64,000 nt of DNA from Actinoallomurus sp040655075 (GCF_040655075.1 NZ_JBFAJC010000004.1:248001-312000), one strand, 5' to 3'. Numbered from the stretch's first letter, positions 1 through 8,221 are shown. A program made the numbers and translations. Notes: generated by a model not told the origin, from the letters alone.

Positions 1-1206
1 CTGCCGGATGGTGTTGTTGACGCCGGAGGCCGCGCCGGCCATCCGGGGGTCGACCCCGCGCATGGCCTCGGTGGCCATCGGCGCGAACACGCCGCCGATG
101 CCGACACCGGCGACGACCAGTCCGGGCACGAAGGCCGGCCAGTGGGTGCCCGCGCCGGCGATCAGCACGATCCAGCCCATGCCGATGCCGTACAGCGCGA
201 GGCCGGCCATGAGGATGAACTTGCCGCCGATCTTGTCGGAGAGCCGTCCGGCGACCGGCGCGAGGAACATCGACACGACCGAGGACGGCGCCATCACCAG
301 GCCTGCCTTGAGCGCGCTGAAGCCGAGCACCGACTGCAGGTAGATCGTCAGCGGCAGGAACATGCCGATCATCCCGACCGACACGATGGCGCCGACGAAG
401 TTCATGACCGTGAAGTTGCGGTCCCGGAACAGCGCGAACGGGACCAGCGGCTCGCGGTCCTGCCGGCCGCGCTGTTGCACGAGGAAGATGACGAACGCGA
501 CGACCGCCGCGGCGAACAGGGCCCAGATGACGCCGTTCCAGTCGTACCGCTGCCCTTCGGTGAGGGCGAAGGTGAGGCAGAACAGCGCGATCGAGGCGAT
601 CAGCACGCCGGTGAGGTCGAGACGGTGCGTGCGTTCGACGCGGACGCCGGGGATCACGGTGAACGCCAGGAACAGCACGATCACGCCGATGGGCAGGTTG
701 ACGAAGAAGATCCACCGCCAGTCGAAGGCGGTGACCAGGAGCCCGCCGAGGGTCGGCCCGGCGATGGTCGCGACGCCCGCGACCGCCCCCCAGATGCCGA
801 GCGCGGCGCCCCGGCGTTCGGCGGGGAAGGTGGCGATGATGATCGCCATCGTCTGCGGCATGAGCATGGCCGCGCCCAGGCCTTGAACGGCGCGGGCGGC
901 GATCAGCTCGGCGGGGTTCTGGGAGATCCCGCAGGCCAGGCTGGCGATGGTGAAGATTGCCACCCCGCCGATGAACAGCGTGCGCTGGCCGCGCAGGTCG
1001 CCCAGCCGGCCCGCGGTGATCAGCAGGACGGCGAGGATGAGGACGTAGGCGTTGACCACCCAGAGGACCTCGTCAAGCGACGCGTTCAGCTTGTCGATCA
1101 TGCTGGGCATCGCGATGTTCACGATCGTGAGGTCCAGCAGTGTCATGAAGAACCCGAGACTGAGCGTCACGAGGATCGCCCAGGGGTTACCTTGCCATTT
1201 CTTCAT
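1..1206 (-). CDS. MFS drug exporter, DHA2 (EmrB/QacA) family, 3' end cut by the window
   Basis: The frame is open from an ATG at 1206 to the left edge, giving 402 residues without a stop. The N-terminus reads MKKWQGNPWAILVTL and is followed by regularly spaced hydrophobic helices. A GRLGDLRGQR segment matches the MFS motif-A loop after the second helix, and LVPFALFRDRNF is typical of the central loop of 14-helix DHA2 exporters. The missing part should be the last helices. The start overlaps the stop of the upstream PadR gene by 4 bp (ATGA), so the two are translationally coupled and the exporter is probably the PadR target. Substrate is unknown; a proton-driven multidrug or antibiotic exporter in the cytoplasmic membrane is the family expectation. 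Confidence 0.93.
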   Translation of the reverse strand, partial: MKKWQGNPWAILVTLSLGFFMTLLDLTIVNIAMPSMIDKLNASLDEVLWVVNAYVLILAVLLITAGRLGDLRGQRTLFIGGVAIFTIASLACGISQNPAELIAARAVQGLGAAMLMPQTMAIIIATFPAERRGAALGIWGAVAGVATIAGPTLGGLLVTAFDWRWIFFVNLPIGVIVLFLAFTVIPGVRVERTHRLDLTGVLIASIALFCLTFALTEGQRYDWNGVIWALFAAAVVAFVIFLVQQRGRQDREPLVPFALFRDRNFTVMNFVGAIVSVGMIGMFLPLTIYLQSVLGFSALKAGLVMAPSSVVSMFLAPVAGRLSDKIGGKFILMAGLALYGIGMGWIVLIAGAGTHWPAFVPGLVVAGVGIGGVFAPMATEAMRGVDPRMAGAASGVNNTIRQ

Positions 1207-1799
1207 TTGTCGTTGTTCTCCCCGTTTCGGCGGTCGTGGGGCCGCCATGTCATCCGGCCGTTCTTGATGTCCTCGCTCACCGCGTTGACGAACTCGAGCT
1301 CGGAGCGCAGCCGGGCGTTGCACAACTCCAGCTCGATCACCGACACGCGTTCGAGGCCCTGCTTCGCCAGGTTCGTGAGGACCGTGTCGTGCGCCGCCAG
1401 CTGCGCCTCGAGCCGGACGGTCCGGCGGTCGAGCAGCTGGGCGGCCTCCTCCGGCGGCAGCATCTTGAGGAACGACAGCGCCATGTCGAAGATCGGGTAC
1501 TCCTGAGCGGGGTGGCGCAGGAACTCCCGGAGGCGGGAATACGCCTCGTCGCGCCCCTGTTCGGTGATCGCGTAGACGGTGCGCTCCGGGCGGCGGCCCT
1601 CCCGCGTGGTCTCGACGGGCTCGATCAGGCCTTGGCCGGCGAGCCGCTCCACCGTGTGATACAGCGACCCATGCGCGACCTTGACCACCTGGTCGATGGA
1701 GTAGTCGCGGATGCGCTGCTGCATCTCGTACGGGTGCATGGGCTCCTCGTTGAGCAGTCTGAGGACCGCGAGCGCGAGGGGCGTGAGCGGTCGTGACAT
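1203..1799 (-). CDS. PadR family transcriptional regulator
   Basis: 198 residues. Residues about 5-85 form the PadR winged helix (LAVLRLLNEEPMHPYEMQQR, then SLYHTVERLAGQGLIEPV and a basic wing with GRRPERTVY). The remainder is the helical Vir_act_alpha_C dimerisation region. PadR proteins usually repress an adjacent transporter and release DNA on binding its substrate. Here the gene lies immediately upstream of the DHA2 exporter with a 4-bp ATGA overlap, so autoregulation of a two-gene operon is the simplest model. A palindrome in the leader at 1825-1842 is a plausible operator. Confidence 0.93.
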   Translation of the reverse strand: MSRPLTPLALAVLRLLNEEPMHPYEMQQRIRDYSIDQVVKVAHGSLYHTVERLAGQGLIEPVETTREGRRPERTVYAITEQGRDEAYSRLREFLRHPAQEYPIFDMALSFLKMLPPEEAAQLLDRRTVRLEAQLAAHDTVLTNLAKQGLERVSVIELELCNARLRSELEFVNAVSEDIKNGRMTWRPHDRRNGENNDK

Positions 1800-1824
1800 G
1801 GGCCTCGTTTCTCGTCCGTTCCGA

Positions 1825-1842
1825 ATAATCCATGTGGACTAT
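1825..1842. promoter_or_regulatory. Candidate PadR operator in the operon promoter
   Basis: The sequence ATAATCCA-TG-TGGACTAT is an inverted repeat with 8-bp arms and one mismatch. It sits 26-43 bp upstream of the PadR start in an AT-rich patch, where a repressor would block the promoter. The assignment to PadR rests on position only. Confidence 0.5.
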
Positions 1843-1952
1843 AGGCCCGAGCTGTGACGGCTGCAATCCGATTTAGGGCAACAAAGGGGTAAACGTCGGA
1901 GACCCGGACCGGGCGGTCCGGGCCTCCGACGGCGGATGGGAGGAGAGAGGCG

Positions 1953-3146
1953 TCACACCTCGGTGATCACGGCCTCCAGCTGGTCGAGGGCCCAGTCGAG
2001 GTCCTCCTGGCTCACCACGAGCGGCGGCGCCAGCCGGAGCGTCGTCTCGTGCGTCTCCTTCGCCAGCACGCCCCGCTCCATGAGCCTCTCGCTGACCGGG
2101 CGGGCCTTGCCGTTCAGCTCGACGCCCGCCCACAGGCCGCGCCCGCGCACCTCGCGGACGTGGTCGGACGGCAGCCCGCCCAGGCGCGCGTGCAGGTGCG
2201 CGCCGAGCGTGCGGGACCGCTCCTGGAACTCCCCGGTCCTCAGCATGGCGATGACCTCGCGCGCCACCGCGCAGGCGAGCGGGTTGCCGCCGAACGTCGA
2301 CCCGTGCTGGCCGGGCTTGAAGACGCCCAGCACGTCGCGGTCCGCGACGACCGCCGAGACCGGCAGGATGCCGCCGCCCAGCGCCTTGCCGAGGATGTAG
2401 ACGTCGGGCACGACGTTCTCGTGCTCGACGGCGAAGGTCGTGCCGGTGCGGCCCAGCCCCGACTGGATCTCGTCGGCGAGCATCAGCGCGCCCCGCGCCG
2501 TGCAGATCTCGCGCACCGCCGTCAGGAACCCGCTCGGCGGGACGTTCACGCCGGCCTCGCCCTGGATCGGCTCGATGAGCACGCCGACCGTGTCGTCGTC
2601 GACGGCCGCGCGCAGCGCCTCGACGTCGCCGTACGGCACGGTGCGGAAGCCCGGCGTGAACGGACCGTAGGAGTTCCGGGCGTCCGGGTCGGTGGAGAAG
2701 CTGACGATCGTGGTCGTCCGGCCGTGGAAGTTGCCCTCGAACGTGACGATGTTCGCCTGGTCGGCGGGCACGCCCTTGACCTCGTAGCCCCACTTGCGGG
2801 CGGTCTTCAGCGCCGTCTCGACGGCCTCGGCGCCGCTGTTCATCGGCAGGACCATGTCCTTGCCGGCCAGCTCGGCCAGCTCGGCGACGAACGGCCCGAA
2901 CTGGTCGTGGTCGAACGCCCGGCTGACCAGCGTCACCCGGTCGAGCTGCCGCCGCACGGCCTCGACCAGCCGCGGGTGGCGGTGCCCGAAGTTGACCGCG
3001 GAGTACGCCGACAGCATGTCGAGATACCGCTTGCCCTCGACGTCCGTCACCCAGGCGCCCTCGGCCTCGGCGATGACGATCGGCAACGGGTGGTAGTTGT
3101 GCGCGCTGTGCTCCTCTGACAGCGCCCGCAGCTCCTTCGTGTTCAA
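1953..3146 (-). CDS. rocD: Ornithine aminotransferase
   Basis: 397 residues, the normal length for class-III PLP aminotransferases of the ornithine:2-oxoacid type. It converts ornithine to glutamate-5-semialdehyde in arginine/ornithine catabolism. Visible features are the cofactor-phosphate loop NSGAEAVE (103-110), LADEIQSG with Asp225 and Gln228, the Schiff-base lysine in ILGKALGGG (Lys254), and HGSTFGGNPLACAV. The early NYHPLPIVIAEAEGAWV resembles RocD rather than acetylornithine or GABA aminotransferases. It lies 49 bp downstream of the dimethylargininase-like gene on the same strand, so they probably form one operon controlled by the divergent Lrp protein. Confidence 0.93.
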   Translation of the reverse strand: MNTKELRALSEEHSAHNYHPLPIVIAEAEGAWVTDVEGKRYLDMLSAYSAVNFGHRHPRLVEAVRRQLDRVTLVSRAFDHDQFGPFVAELAELAGKDMVLPMNSGAEAVETALKTARKWGYEVKGVPADQANIVTFEGNFHGRTTTIVSFSTDPDARNSYGPFTPGFRTVPYGDVEALRAAVDDDTVGVLIEPIQGEAGVNVPPSGFLTAVREICTARGALMLADEIQSGLGRTGTTFAVEHENVVPDVYILGKALGGGILPVSAVVADRDVLGVFKPGQHGSTFGGNPLACAVAREVIAMLRTGEFQERSRTLGAHLHARLGGLPSDHVREVRGRGLWAGVELNGKARPVSERLMERGVLAKETHETTLRLAPPLVVSQEDLDWALDQLEAVITEV

Positions 3147-3195
3147 CGGTGCTCCTTTTCGGACCCGCGGGGTCTCCCGAGTCCTATTGTTCCTG

Positions 3196-4041
3196 CTACG
3201 GGCGGAGTTCGAGAGTGCAGCACTTCGGGCCGCCTCCCGCCTTGCGCAGCTCGGTCATCTCGATCGGGATGACCTGGTAGCCACGCTCCGTGAGCCGGGC
3301 GATCAGCGTGGTGGCGCCGTCCGGGACGATCACGTGACGTCCGTCGCTGACCGCGTTGAGGCCGAACGCGAGGGCGTCCTCCTCGGTGGCCTCGATCAGC
3401 TCGGGGAACAGCGTCTTGAGCTTGATCAGGCCGTCCTCGTCGAAGGCGCCCGGGTAGTACGCCGCCGTGAACGGGTCGATCACGCACAGCGCCGTGTCGA
3501 GGTGGTAGAAGCGCGGGTCGACGAGTCGCACGCTGACCACGGGCAGCCCGAAGGCGTCGTGCAGTTCGTTGTGCGCGACCGGGTCCGTACGGAAGCCGTG
3601 CCCCGCAACGATCGCGCGGTAGGCGAAGGCGTAGTCGCCCTCGCCCTCGTTGACGTACTCGGCCGCCCGGATGCGGCGGTAGCCGTGCTCCTCGAACCAC
3701 GCCCGGTGCGCGTCGGCCTCGGCGGCGCGCTCGGAGTGGCGGAACTTCGCGCCCAGCACCATGCCGCCCACGACGGTCGCGCCGTTCGCGGCGAACACCA
3801 TGTCCGGCAGGCCCGGGACGGGCGGCAGCACGTGCACGGTATGCCCGAGTGAGACGTACGTAGCGCGCAGGCGCTCCCACTCGTGGCGGGCCCGGTCACG
3901 GTCGACCGGGGCCTTGGGGTCCATCCACGCGTTGATCGCGTATTGGACGTCGAAGTAGGTCGGCGGGCACATCAGGTAGGTCCGTGCCGGCTGCCCCGCC
4001 GAGATGCCCGCGCCGTCGCGGGCAAGGGTCTGCATCGTCAT
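3196..4041 (-). CDS. ddaH: Dimethylargininase-like guanidino hydrolase (DDAH family)
   Basis: 281 residues from the ATG at 4041, chosen because AGGAG lies about ten bases upstream (complement of 4051-4056); the frame is open further upstream without a better signal. The protein is a pentein-fold hydrolase: RTYLMCPPTYFDV near the N-terminus, PDMVFAANGA (79-88), NEGEGDYAFAY (131-141), FYHLDTALC with His180, and the nucleophilic cysteine in GGGPKCCTLELRP at the extreme C-terminus (Cys274 or Cys275). DDAH turns methylated arginines into citrulline plus methylamines. The pairing with rocD supports arginine-derivative catabolism. An arginine-hydrolysing relative giving ornithine would fit rocD even better and cannot be excluded. 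Confidence 0.85.
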   Translation of the reverse strand: MTMQTLARDGAGISAGQPARTYLMCPPTYFDVQYAINAWMDPKAPVDRDRARHEWERLRATYVSLGHTVHVLPPVPGLPDMVFAANGATVVGGMVLGAKFRHSERAAEADAHRAWFEEHGYRRIRAAEYVNEGEGDYAFAYRAIVAGHGFRTDPVAHNELHDAFGLPVVSVRLVDPRFYHLDTALCVIDPFTAAYYPGAFDEDGLIKLKTLFPELIEATEEDALAFGLNAVSDGRHVIVPDGATTLIARLTERGYQVIPIEMTELRKAGGGPKCCTLELRP

Positions 4042-4167
4042 CGATGTGGTTCTCCTGGCAATGCGGGCCCGATATCGCGCCCAGTGGTTGGTGAGGCACC
4101 ACTCGAAGCGTAAGGTCGACATGTCCGCAACACCAATAACGGATATGCGCGTGGGAGGGTCTGATCA

Positions 4168-4623
4168 TTGCGTCTTGACGACCTGGATCGGCAGATCGTT
4201 GCGTGCCTGCTGGAGAACGCCCGGGCGTCCTTCGCCCAGATCGGTGACCAGATCGGACTGTCCGCGCCCGCGGTGAAACGCCGGGTCGACCGGCTCCGGC
4301 ACGACGGCGTGATCACGGGCTACGCCGCGGTCGTCGATCCCTCCGCGCTGGGCTGGACCACGGAGGCGTTCGTCGAGCTGTTCTGCGCTGGGCGTACGTC
4401 CCCCGACGAGATCTCCGCGAGCGTCCGCCGGCACCCCGAGGTGGTCGCCGCGTACACGGTCACGGGGGAGGCCAACGCGCTGATCCACCTGCGGGCCCGC
4501 GACATCCAGGCCCTCGAGGAGGCCCTGGAGCGGCTGCGCAACGAACCGAACATCGTGCAGACCAAGACGTCCATCGTCCTGTCCCGACTGATCGGCCGCC
4601 CGACCGGCGGGCCGGACACCTGA
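4168..4623 (+). CDS. Lrp/AsnC family transcriptional regulator
   Basis: 151 residues starting at TTG 4168, supported by GGGAGGG eight bases upstream. LDDLDRQIVACLLENARASF and a helix-turn-helix QIGDQIGLSAPAVKRRVDRL occupy the first 50 residues; the rest is the ligand-binding RAM domain (VTGEANALIHLRARDIQALE). It is transcribed away from the ddaH-rocD operon, sharing a 126-bp intergenic region. Control of arginine/ornithine catabolism by an amino-acid effector is the likely role. Confidence 0.92.
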   Translation: MRLDDLDRQIVACLLENARASFAQIGDQIGLSAPAVKRRVDRLRHDGVITGYAAVVDPSALGWTTEAFVELFCAGRTSPDEISASVRRHPEVVAAYTVTGEANALIHLRARDIQALEEALERLRNEPNIVQTKTSIVLSRLIGRPTGGPDT

Positions 4624-4628
4624 TTACC

Positions 4629-5117
4629 ATGCGGTGGATGAGCTTCACGACGGCTGATCTGTTCGACGAGTACGGTCCGGAGCTGGCGAGCTGCGAGACG
4701 CAGTTCCGCTCGTACGGGGCGCGGGAGCGGTTCGCGGGGCAGCTGGCGACCGTCCGCTGCCTCGAGGACAACGCGCTGCTCAAGAAGGTCCTCGCCACGC
4801 CGGGAGAGGGCCGCGTGCTCGTCATCGACGGCGGCGGATCGCTGCGCACCGCGCTGATGGGCGACATGATCGCCGGGTCGGCGGTCGCGAGCGGATGGGC
4901 CGGCGTGGTGATCAACGGCGGGGTCCGCGACGTCGTCGCGCTCCGCGGGCTCGACCTCGGGATCAGGGCGCTGGGCTCGAACCCGCGCAAGAGCGCCAAG
5001 GACGGCGCGGGCGAGGCCGACGTGCCGGTCGTCTTCGGCGGGGTGGAGTTCCGGCCCGGGTCATGGCTGTACGCCGACGAGGACGGCATCGTCGTGGCGG
5101 CCCGCCGTTTGGTCTAG
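4629..5117 (+). CDS. RraA-like protein (4-hydroxy-4-methyl-2-oxoglutarate aldolase / RNase E inhibitor family)
   Basis: 162 residues from ATG 4629; an internal ATG at 4638 (MSFTTADLFDEYG) fits the usual family start and would give 159. FRSYGARERFAGQLATVRCLEDN, GEGRVLVIDGGGSLRTALMGD and GWAGVVINGGVRDV are hallmarks of the RraA fold, with the Arg-Asp pair of the metal/ligand site in the GVRDV segment. In E. coli RraA inhibits RNase E, but many actinobacterial members are annotated as aldolases, and sequence alone does not decide. The gene follows the Lrp gene by 5 bp and is probably co-transcribed. Its 3' end overlaps the convergent lipoprotein gene by 4 bp. Confidence 0.9.
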   Translation: MRWMSFTTADLFDEYGPELASCETQFRSYGARERFAGQLATVRCLEDNALLKKVLATPGEGRVLVIDGGGSLRTALMGDMIAGSAVASGWAGVVINGGVRDVVALRGLDLGIRALGSNPRKSAKDGAGEADVPVVFGGVEFRPGSWLYADEDGIVVAARRLV

Positions 5118-5848
5118 GAGAGCCTTCCGAACTGCTTCGTCAGCAACGCCGTCGCCTTCTTGGCGACCGGGTCCCCGGACGCCTTTGGGCCGACGCGCTC
5201 CCAGTACATCGACACCAGGACGACGTTGCCGCGGCTCACGTAGTCGTACACGCGGTAGAACACGTTGATCACGCTGGACGACGGTGAGATCAGCGACTTC
5301 TCGAAGCCACGGACGTGCGACCAGCCGGGCGTCGTCTCGTCCGAGGCGCGCCAGGTGTCGTCGTGCGCGAGCGCGACGCGGTCCCCGGAGAGGGTCTTCT
5401 GCGAGACATGCTTTGTGGCCGGGCACGCGGTGACCTTGGCACGGACGGTCGCGAACATGGCCGACGCGGCGGCCGCGTCCGGGTAGGTCAACGCGATCTG
5501 CCCGAAGTTCGCCCCGCCGTACTGGCTCGTGTTGAACTCGTGGGCCTTGATCTCCGGGCTTCCCGACGGCTTGATCGCCGACAGCGAGCAGGACGGGACG
5601 GCGTGCTCCTTCAGGGCCGGCGTGCTCAGCGGCTGCTCGGCGACGTGCGGGTCGACGTCGCGGGTCGACAGGAGGGCCGCCGCCACGCGGCCGGGCGCGT
5701 AGCTCGGTGCCGGAGACGGGCTCGCCGGCGTCGTACGGGCGGACGGCCCGGCGGACTTCGCCGTCTTGTGGTCGCCTCCGCTGCCGCACCCGGCGAGGAG
5801 GACGCCGGCGGCGAGCAGGGCGAGGACGTACGGGCGTGGTCGGAACAC
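5114..5848 (-). CDS. Secreted lipoprotein of unknown function (possibly PknH-sensor-like)
   Basis: 244 residues from GTG 5848, chosen because CCGGAGGAGGAG lies just upstream and the start gives a lipoprotein signal: RPRPYVLALLAAGVLLAGC, with the lipobox LAGC. A Ser/Pro/Thr linker follows, then a folded domain with spaced cysteines. The pattern (threshold-like start, two to four Cys, alternating strands near the C-terminus) recalls the extracellular PknH-type sensor domain, but this is weak. It is the last gene of a three-gene operon of exported proteins (7229 to 5114). The role is probably at the cell surface; ligand unknown. Confidence 0.8.
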   Translation of the reverse strand: MFRPRPYVLALLAAGVLLAGCGSGGDHKTAKSAGPSARTTPASPSPAPSYAPGRVAAALLSTRDVDPHVAEQPLSTPALKEHAVPSCSLSAIKPSGSPEIKAHEFNTSQYGGANFGQIALTYPDAAAASAMFATVRAKVTACPATKHVSQKTLSGDRVALAHDDTWRASDETTPGWSHVRGFEKSLISPSSSVINVFYRVYDYVSRGNVVLVSMYWERVGPKASGDPVAKKATALLTKQFGRLS

Positions 5849-5877
5849 CGGTCGCTCCTCCTCCGGGGCGGTGTGGG

Positions 5878-6633
5878 TCAGCCGGGCTGGGACTGGGTCT
5901 GGACCTCGCCGACCGCGAGGGCGAGGTTTCCGGCGGGACCGTTCATCTGCCCGAACACCCCGCCGGCGGTGTCGCACTCGGCACCCTGGCACGCCCAGGT
6001 GACGCGGTAGCTGATGGTCGCGGTGACCGTGTACTTGCCGCCCGGCTGGCTGGCCGAGGACTTCTCGTAGGTGTATCCGCAGTCGGTGTCACCGGGCGTG
6101 CCCGCCGTCGCCCCGGCGCACGTCACGCTCTTCCCCTCGCCCATGTTCCAGGTCACGTTCTGCAGGGTGGCGGTGACCGTCACCTGCTGGCCCGGCACCG
6201 CGGCCTGCGCCGTCTTGTTGCCCACGTCGTCCACCCACAGGCCGGTGGTCATCCGGATGTACGTGCGCGGGCTCGGAGCCGTACCGATCTTCGGGACGGG
6301 CAGCTGGAGGTTGTCGCGGGCGTCGTAGGCGACGTCGATCGTGGGGATGTGCGGCGCGGCCTGGGGCGCGGCGCCGCCCGGGGCGCAGACCACCTGGCCG
6401 CCCACGGTCGGGCAGCCGAGGCCGGGGCCGGTGTTGCCGCCCCCACCGCCGCCGCCCCCGCCCCCGCCTCCGCCGCCGGTGCCGCCTCCACCGCCCGGGA
6501 TGGTGACGTTGCTGTGGGCGCAGGCGTTGGGGAGGCACATCGGGGCCGCGGACGCCGTCCCGGTCGCCAGGCCGACGACGCCGCCCGCGAGGAGGACCGG
6601 CAGGACGGCGATGGAGGATCGTCTGGTCAGCAT
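5878..6633 (-). CDS. Exported protein with poly-glycine linker (actinomycete 'ATP/GTP-binding protein' type)
   Basis: 251 residues. A Sec-type signal (MLTRRSSIAVLPVLLAGGVVG, then ASAA) is followed by a short Cys-containing segment, a run of about twenty residues that are nearly all glycine, and a C-terminal domain with VTVTATLQNVTWNMGEGKS and GGKYTVTATISYRVTW, an Ig/PKD-like beta pattern. Actinomycete proteins with this tail are often named ATP/GTP-binding protein although no nucleotide motif is visible; none is visible here. Its start overlaps the upstream lipoprotein stop by 7 bp, so the two are coupled. Confidence 0.82.
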   Translation of the reverse strand: MLTRRSSIAVLPVLLAGGVVGLATGTASAAPMCLPNACAHSNVTIPGGGGGTGGGGGGGGGGGGGGNTGPGLGCPTVGGQVVCAPGGAAPQAAPHIPTIDVAYDARDNLQLPVPKIGTAPSPRTYIRMTTGLWVDDVGNKTAQAAVPGQQVTVTATLQNVTWNMGEGKSVTCAGATAGTPGDTDCGYTYEKSSASQPGGKYTVTATISYRVTWACQGAECDTAGGVFGQMNGPAGNLALAVGEVQTQSQPG

Positions 6634-7229
6634 TTCCTGCCCTCCGTCGCGTCGGAGATCTTGTAGGTGCCGTCGGTGTAGCGCATGATCGCCTGATATA
6701 GGTGGCTGCCGTCGTGCCAGGCCGCGAGCCGCTTTCCGGTCTTCGCGGAGAAGCGGTACGACCCGAGGGTCCGCACACAGTCGAGGACCACGACGATCGA
6801 GTCGTCCTTGGAACCGCCCTGAACGCGCGGATTCAGCACGTTGTGAAATCGCCAGAAGACACCCTGTCGCCGGACCTTCGCGACATCTTTGTCAATGATC
6901 GACAGAAGGGGATCCATGGCGACCGCGTCGAGCCGGCTCGTGTCGTTCGTCTCGTACGCCTGTTCGTACATTCGCTGATACTCGCGGTAGGCGGTGAGGG
7001 CGGACTGCGGGGTCCTGGGGAGCGGGCCGCCACCGGCCGCCGGCGAGCCCGCCGGGTCCGCTGTGCCCGCCGTGCCGTCGGACTGCGGCGCGGAGCCGGC
7101 GGATGAGGAGGTCGTGGGGGAATCCGGCTGGACCTGCCCGCTGGGATGGAAGCCGCCGCTCGCACGGCCTCCGCAGGCTGTGAGCAGGCCCACCAGAGTC
7201 AGTGTGCCGACGCACAAGCGGAATCGCAT
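6627..7229 (-). CDS. Lipoprotein of unknown function, first gene of the exported-protein operon
   Basis: 200 residues from ATG 7229 (an in-frame TTG lies two codons upstream). The signal peptide MRFRLCVGTLTLVGLLTAC ends in a lipobox LTAC. A Ser/Gly/Pro-rich tether of about 50 residues leads to an alpha+beta domain beginning LTAYREYQRMYEQAYETND, reminiscent of NTF2-like surface proteins, with Cys residues at VLDCVRTL and the C-terminus (GRKC). I do not recognise a specific family. It overlaps the poly-Gly protein gene by 7 bp and probably works with it at the cell surface. Confidence 0.82.
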   Translation of the reverse strand: MRFRLCVGTLTLVGLLTACGGRASGGFHPSGQVQPDSPTTSSSAGSAPQSDGTAGTADPAGSPAAGGGPLPRTPQSALTAYREYQRMYEQAYETNDTSRLDAVAMDPLLSIIDKDVAKVRRQGVFWRFHNVLNPRVQGGSKDDSIVVVLDCVRTLGSYRFSAKTGKRLAAWHDGSHLYQAIMRYTDGTYKISDATEGRKC

Positions 7230-7320
7230 CGTCAATTCCCGGGCATCGGGGCAAATTACCTCATGAGCTTACTGAGACGGTAGGGGCAAGAAAAGAGGTT
7301 CCCAAGAACCGGTGGATCGG

Positions 7321-7338
7321 TCCGGGACTTATCCCGGA
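7321..7338. terminator. Hairpin directly after the CysRS-like gene
   Basis: TCCGGGA-CTTA-TCCCGGA is a perfect 7-bp stem with a 4-base loop, ending one base from the TAA stop of the minus-strand gene. There is no T-run, as is common in actinomycetes. A second small palindrome (GGTTC-CCAA-GAACC) lies just beyond it. Confidence 0.5.
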
Positions 7339-7959
7339 TTAGAGACAGCCGACCAGCCGAACCAGGTCAAGCCCCAGAATCATGTCGAGCGCGATCGCCG
7401 TCTCGAATTTCGCCCCAGGCGCTACTGAGTCGTCCGTCGCGAGCCGGGACAGCGTCGACAGCGCGGCGGGAGTGTCCAGGTCGTCGTCGAGGCGCGCGAC
7501 CGCCTCGGCCACGTATGAGCGGTCGAGCGGCCGTCCCGGCGACTCGGCCCAGCCGGCGACGCCGCGCCGCCACGCGGTGAGCGAGGCGTCGGCCCGGGTC
7601 AGGTCCACCCGGGTGTGGGCGACGTCAGCCCGATAGTGGGCCTCCAGCAGCGCCAGGCGGACGGCGAGCGGGTCCAAGCCGTCCCAGGGCGCCGGGTCCC
7701 AGCGTCCGACGGCCGCGCCGACGTGCACGTCGGCCGGTCCCGACGACAGTTGGGCGGGGCGGACCCCCAGGTCCGGGGCACCGGGCACGGCGTTCCAGAC
7801 CCCCACCACGCGCACCCGATGGTGTTCGACGAGCCGGCGGATCAGGTCGCCGACGACCTGGGCGCGCAGCCCTTCGGCGCAGGCCACCCGGAGGACTCCG
7901 GGGCGGGCCGGGACGACCTCCGCGACTTGGCCGGTTCCGGGGTCGTACAGGCGCAGCAT
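7339..7959 (-). CDS. Cysteinyl-tRNA-synthetase-like protein lacking the catalytic core
   Basis: 206 residues from ATG 7959; the frame is open to ATG 8085 (248 residues, with GGGAG three bases upstream) and TTG 8115. The N-terminus MLRLYDPGTGQVAEVVPARP and the C-terminal half (GLDPLAVRLALLEAHYRADV, then LDDDLDTPAALSTL and APGAKFETAIALDMILGLDL) match actinobacterial cysteinyl-tRNA synthetase closely. The part in between is only about 70 residues. The cysteine-binding CGPT, the HIGH-type and KMSKS motifs and the zinc ligands are absent, so aminoacylation is not expected. The frame shows no stops, so it may be a maintained non-catalytic paralogue rather than a decaying pseudogene. Confidence 0.75.
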   Translation of the reverse strand: MLRLYDPGTGQVAEVVPARPGVLRVACAEGLRAQVVGDLIRRLVEHHRVRVVGVWNAVPGAPDLGVRPAQLSSGPADVHVGAAVGRWDPAPWDGLDPLAVRLALLEAHYRADVAHTRVDLTRADASLTAWRRGVAGWAESPGRPLDRSYVAEAVARLDDDLDTPAALSTLSRLATDDSVAPGAKFETAIALDMILGLDLVRLVGCL

Positions 7960-8086
7960 GCCGACGACAGTACCCATCTCTCCGCGAATCCGACCTCCCG
8001 CCCGGGACCGCGGCCGGCAACGCTCGGCGTGGGCCGGGACGACCTCCGCGATGTGACCGGTTCCAGGGCCGTACAGGCGCAGCATG
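7905..8086. repeat. Two-copy direct repeat spanning the start of the CysRS-like gene
   Basis: Copies at 7905-7960 and 8031-8086 (56 bp each) match at about 51 positions by eye and lie 126 bp apart, that is 42 codons in frame. Each encodes MLRLY(D/G)PGTG(Q/H) followed by (V/I)AEVVPA. The upstream copy therefore adds a second in-frame start region. Confidence 0.85.
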
Positions 8087-8221
8087 AACTCCCGCCCGGG
8101 ACCGCCGTCGGGCAACGCTCGGCCCTGCGGGCTGATCGCCGCCGGAGACGCTCACCGTCTCCGATCGACCAGGCGAATCCTCGGGAATCGCGCCGAGGGA
8201 TGTGAGCTTTGCGGGAGATGT

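Noticed and set aside
142..1506. Long plus-strand frame opposite the DHA2 exporter and PadR genes
   Set aside because: Its product is a low-complexity Arg/Asp/His/Glu string, the usual antisense of a GC-rich membrane protein gene; the minus-strand genes have full motif support.
6425..6495. CCGCCC-rich tract as a possible regulatory or structural DNA repeat
   Set aside because: It is fully explained as codons of the poly-glycine linker in the exported protein.
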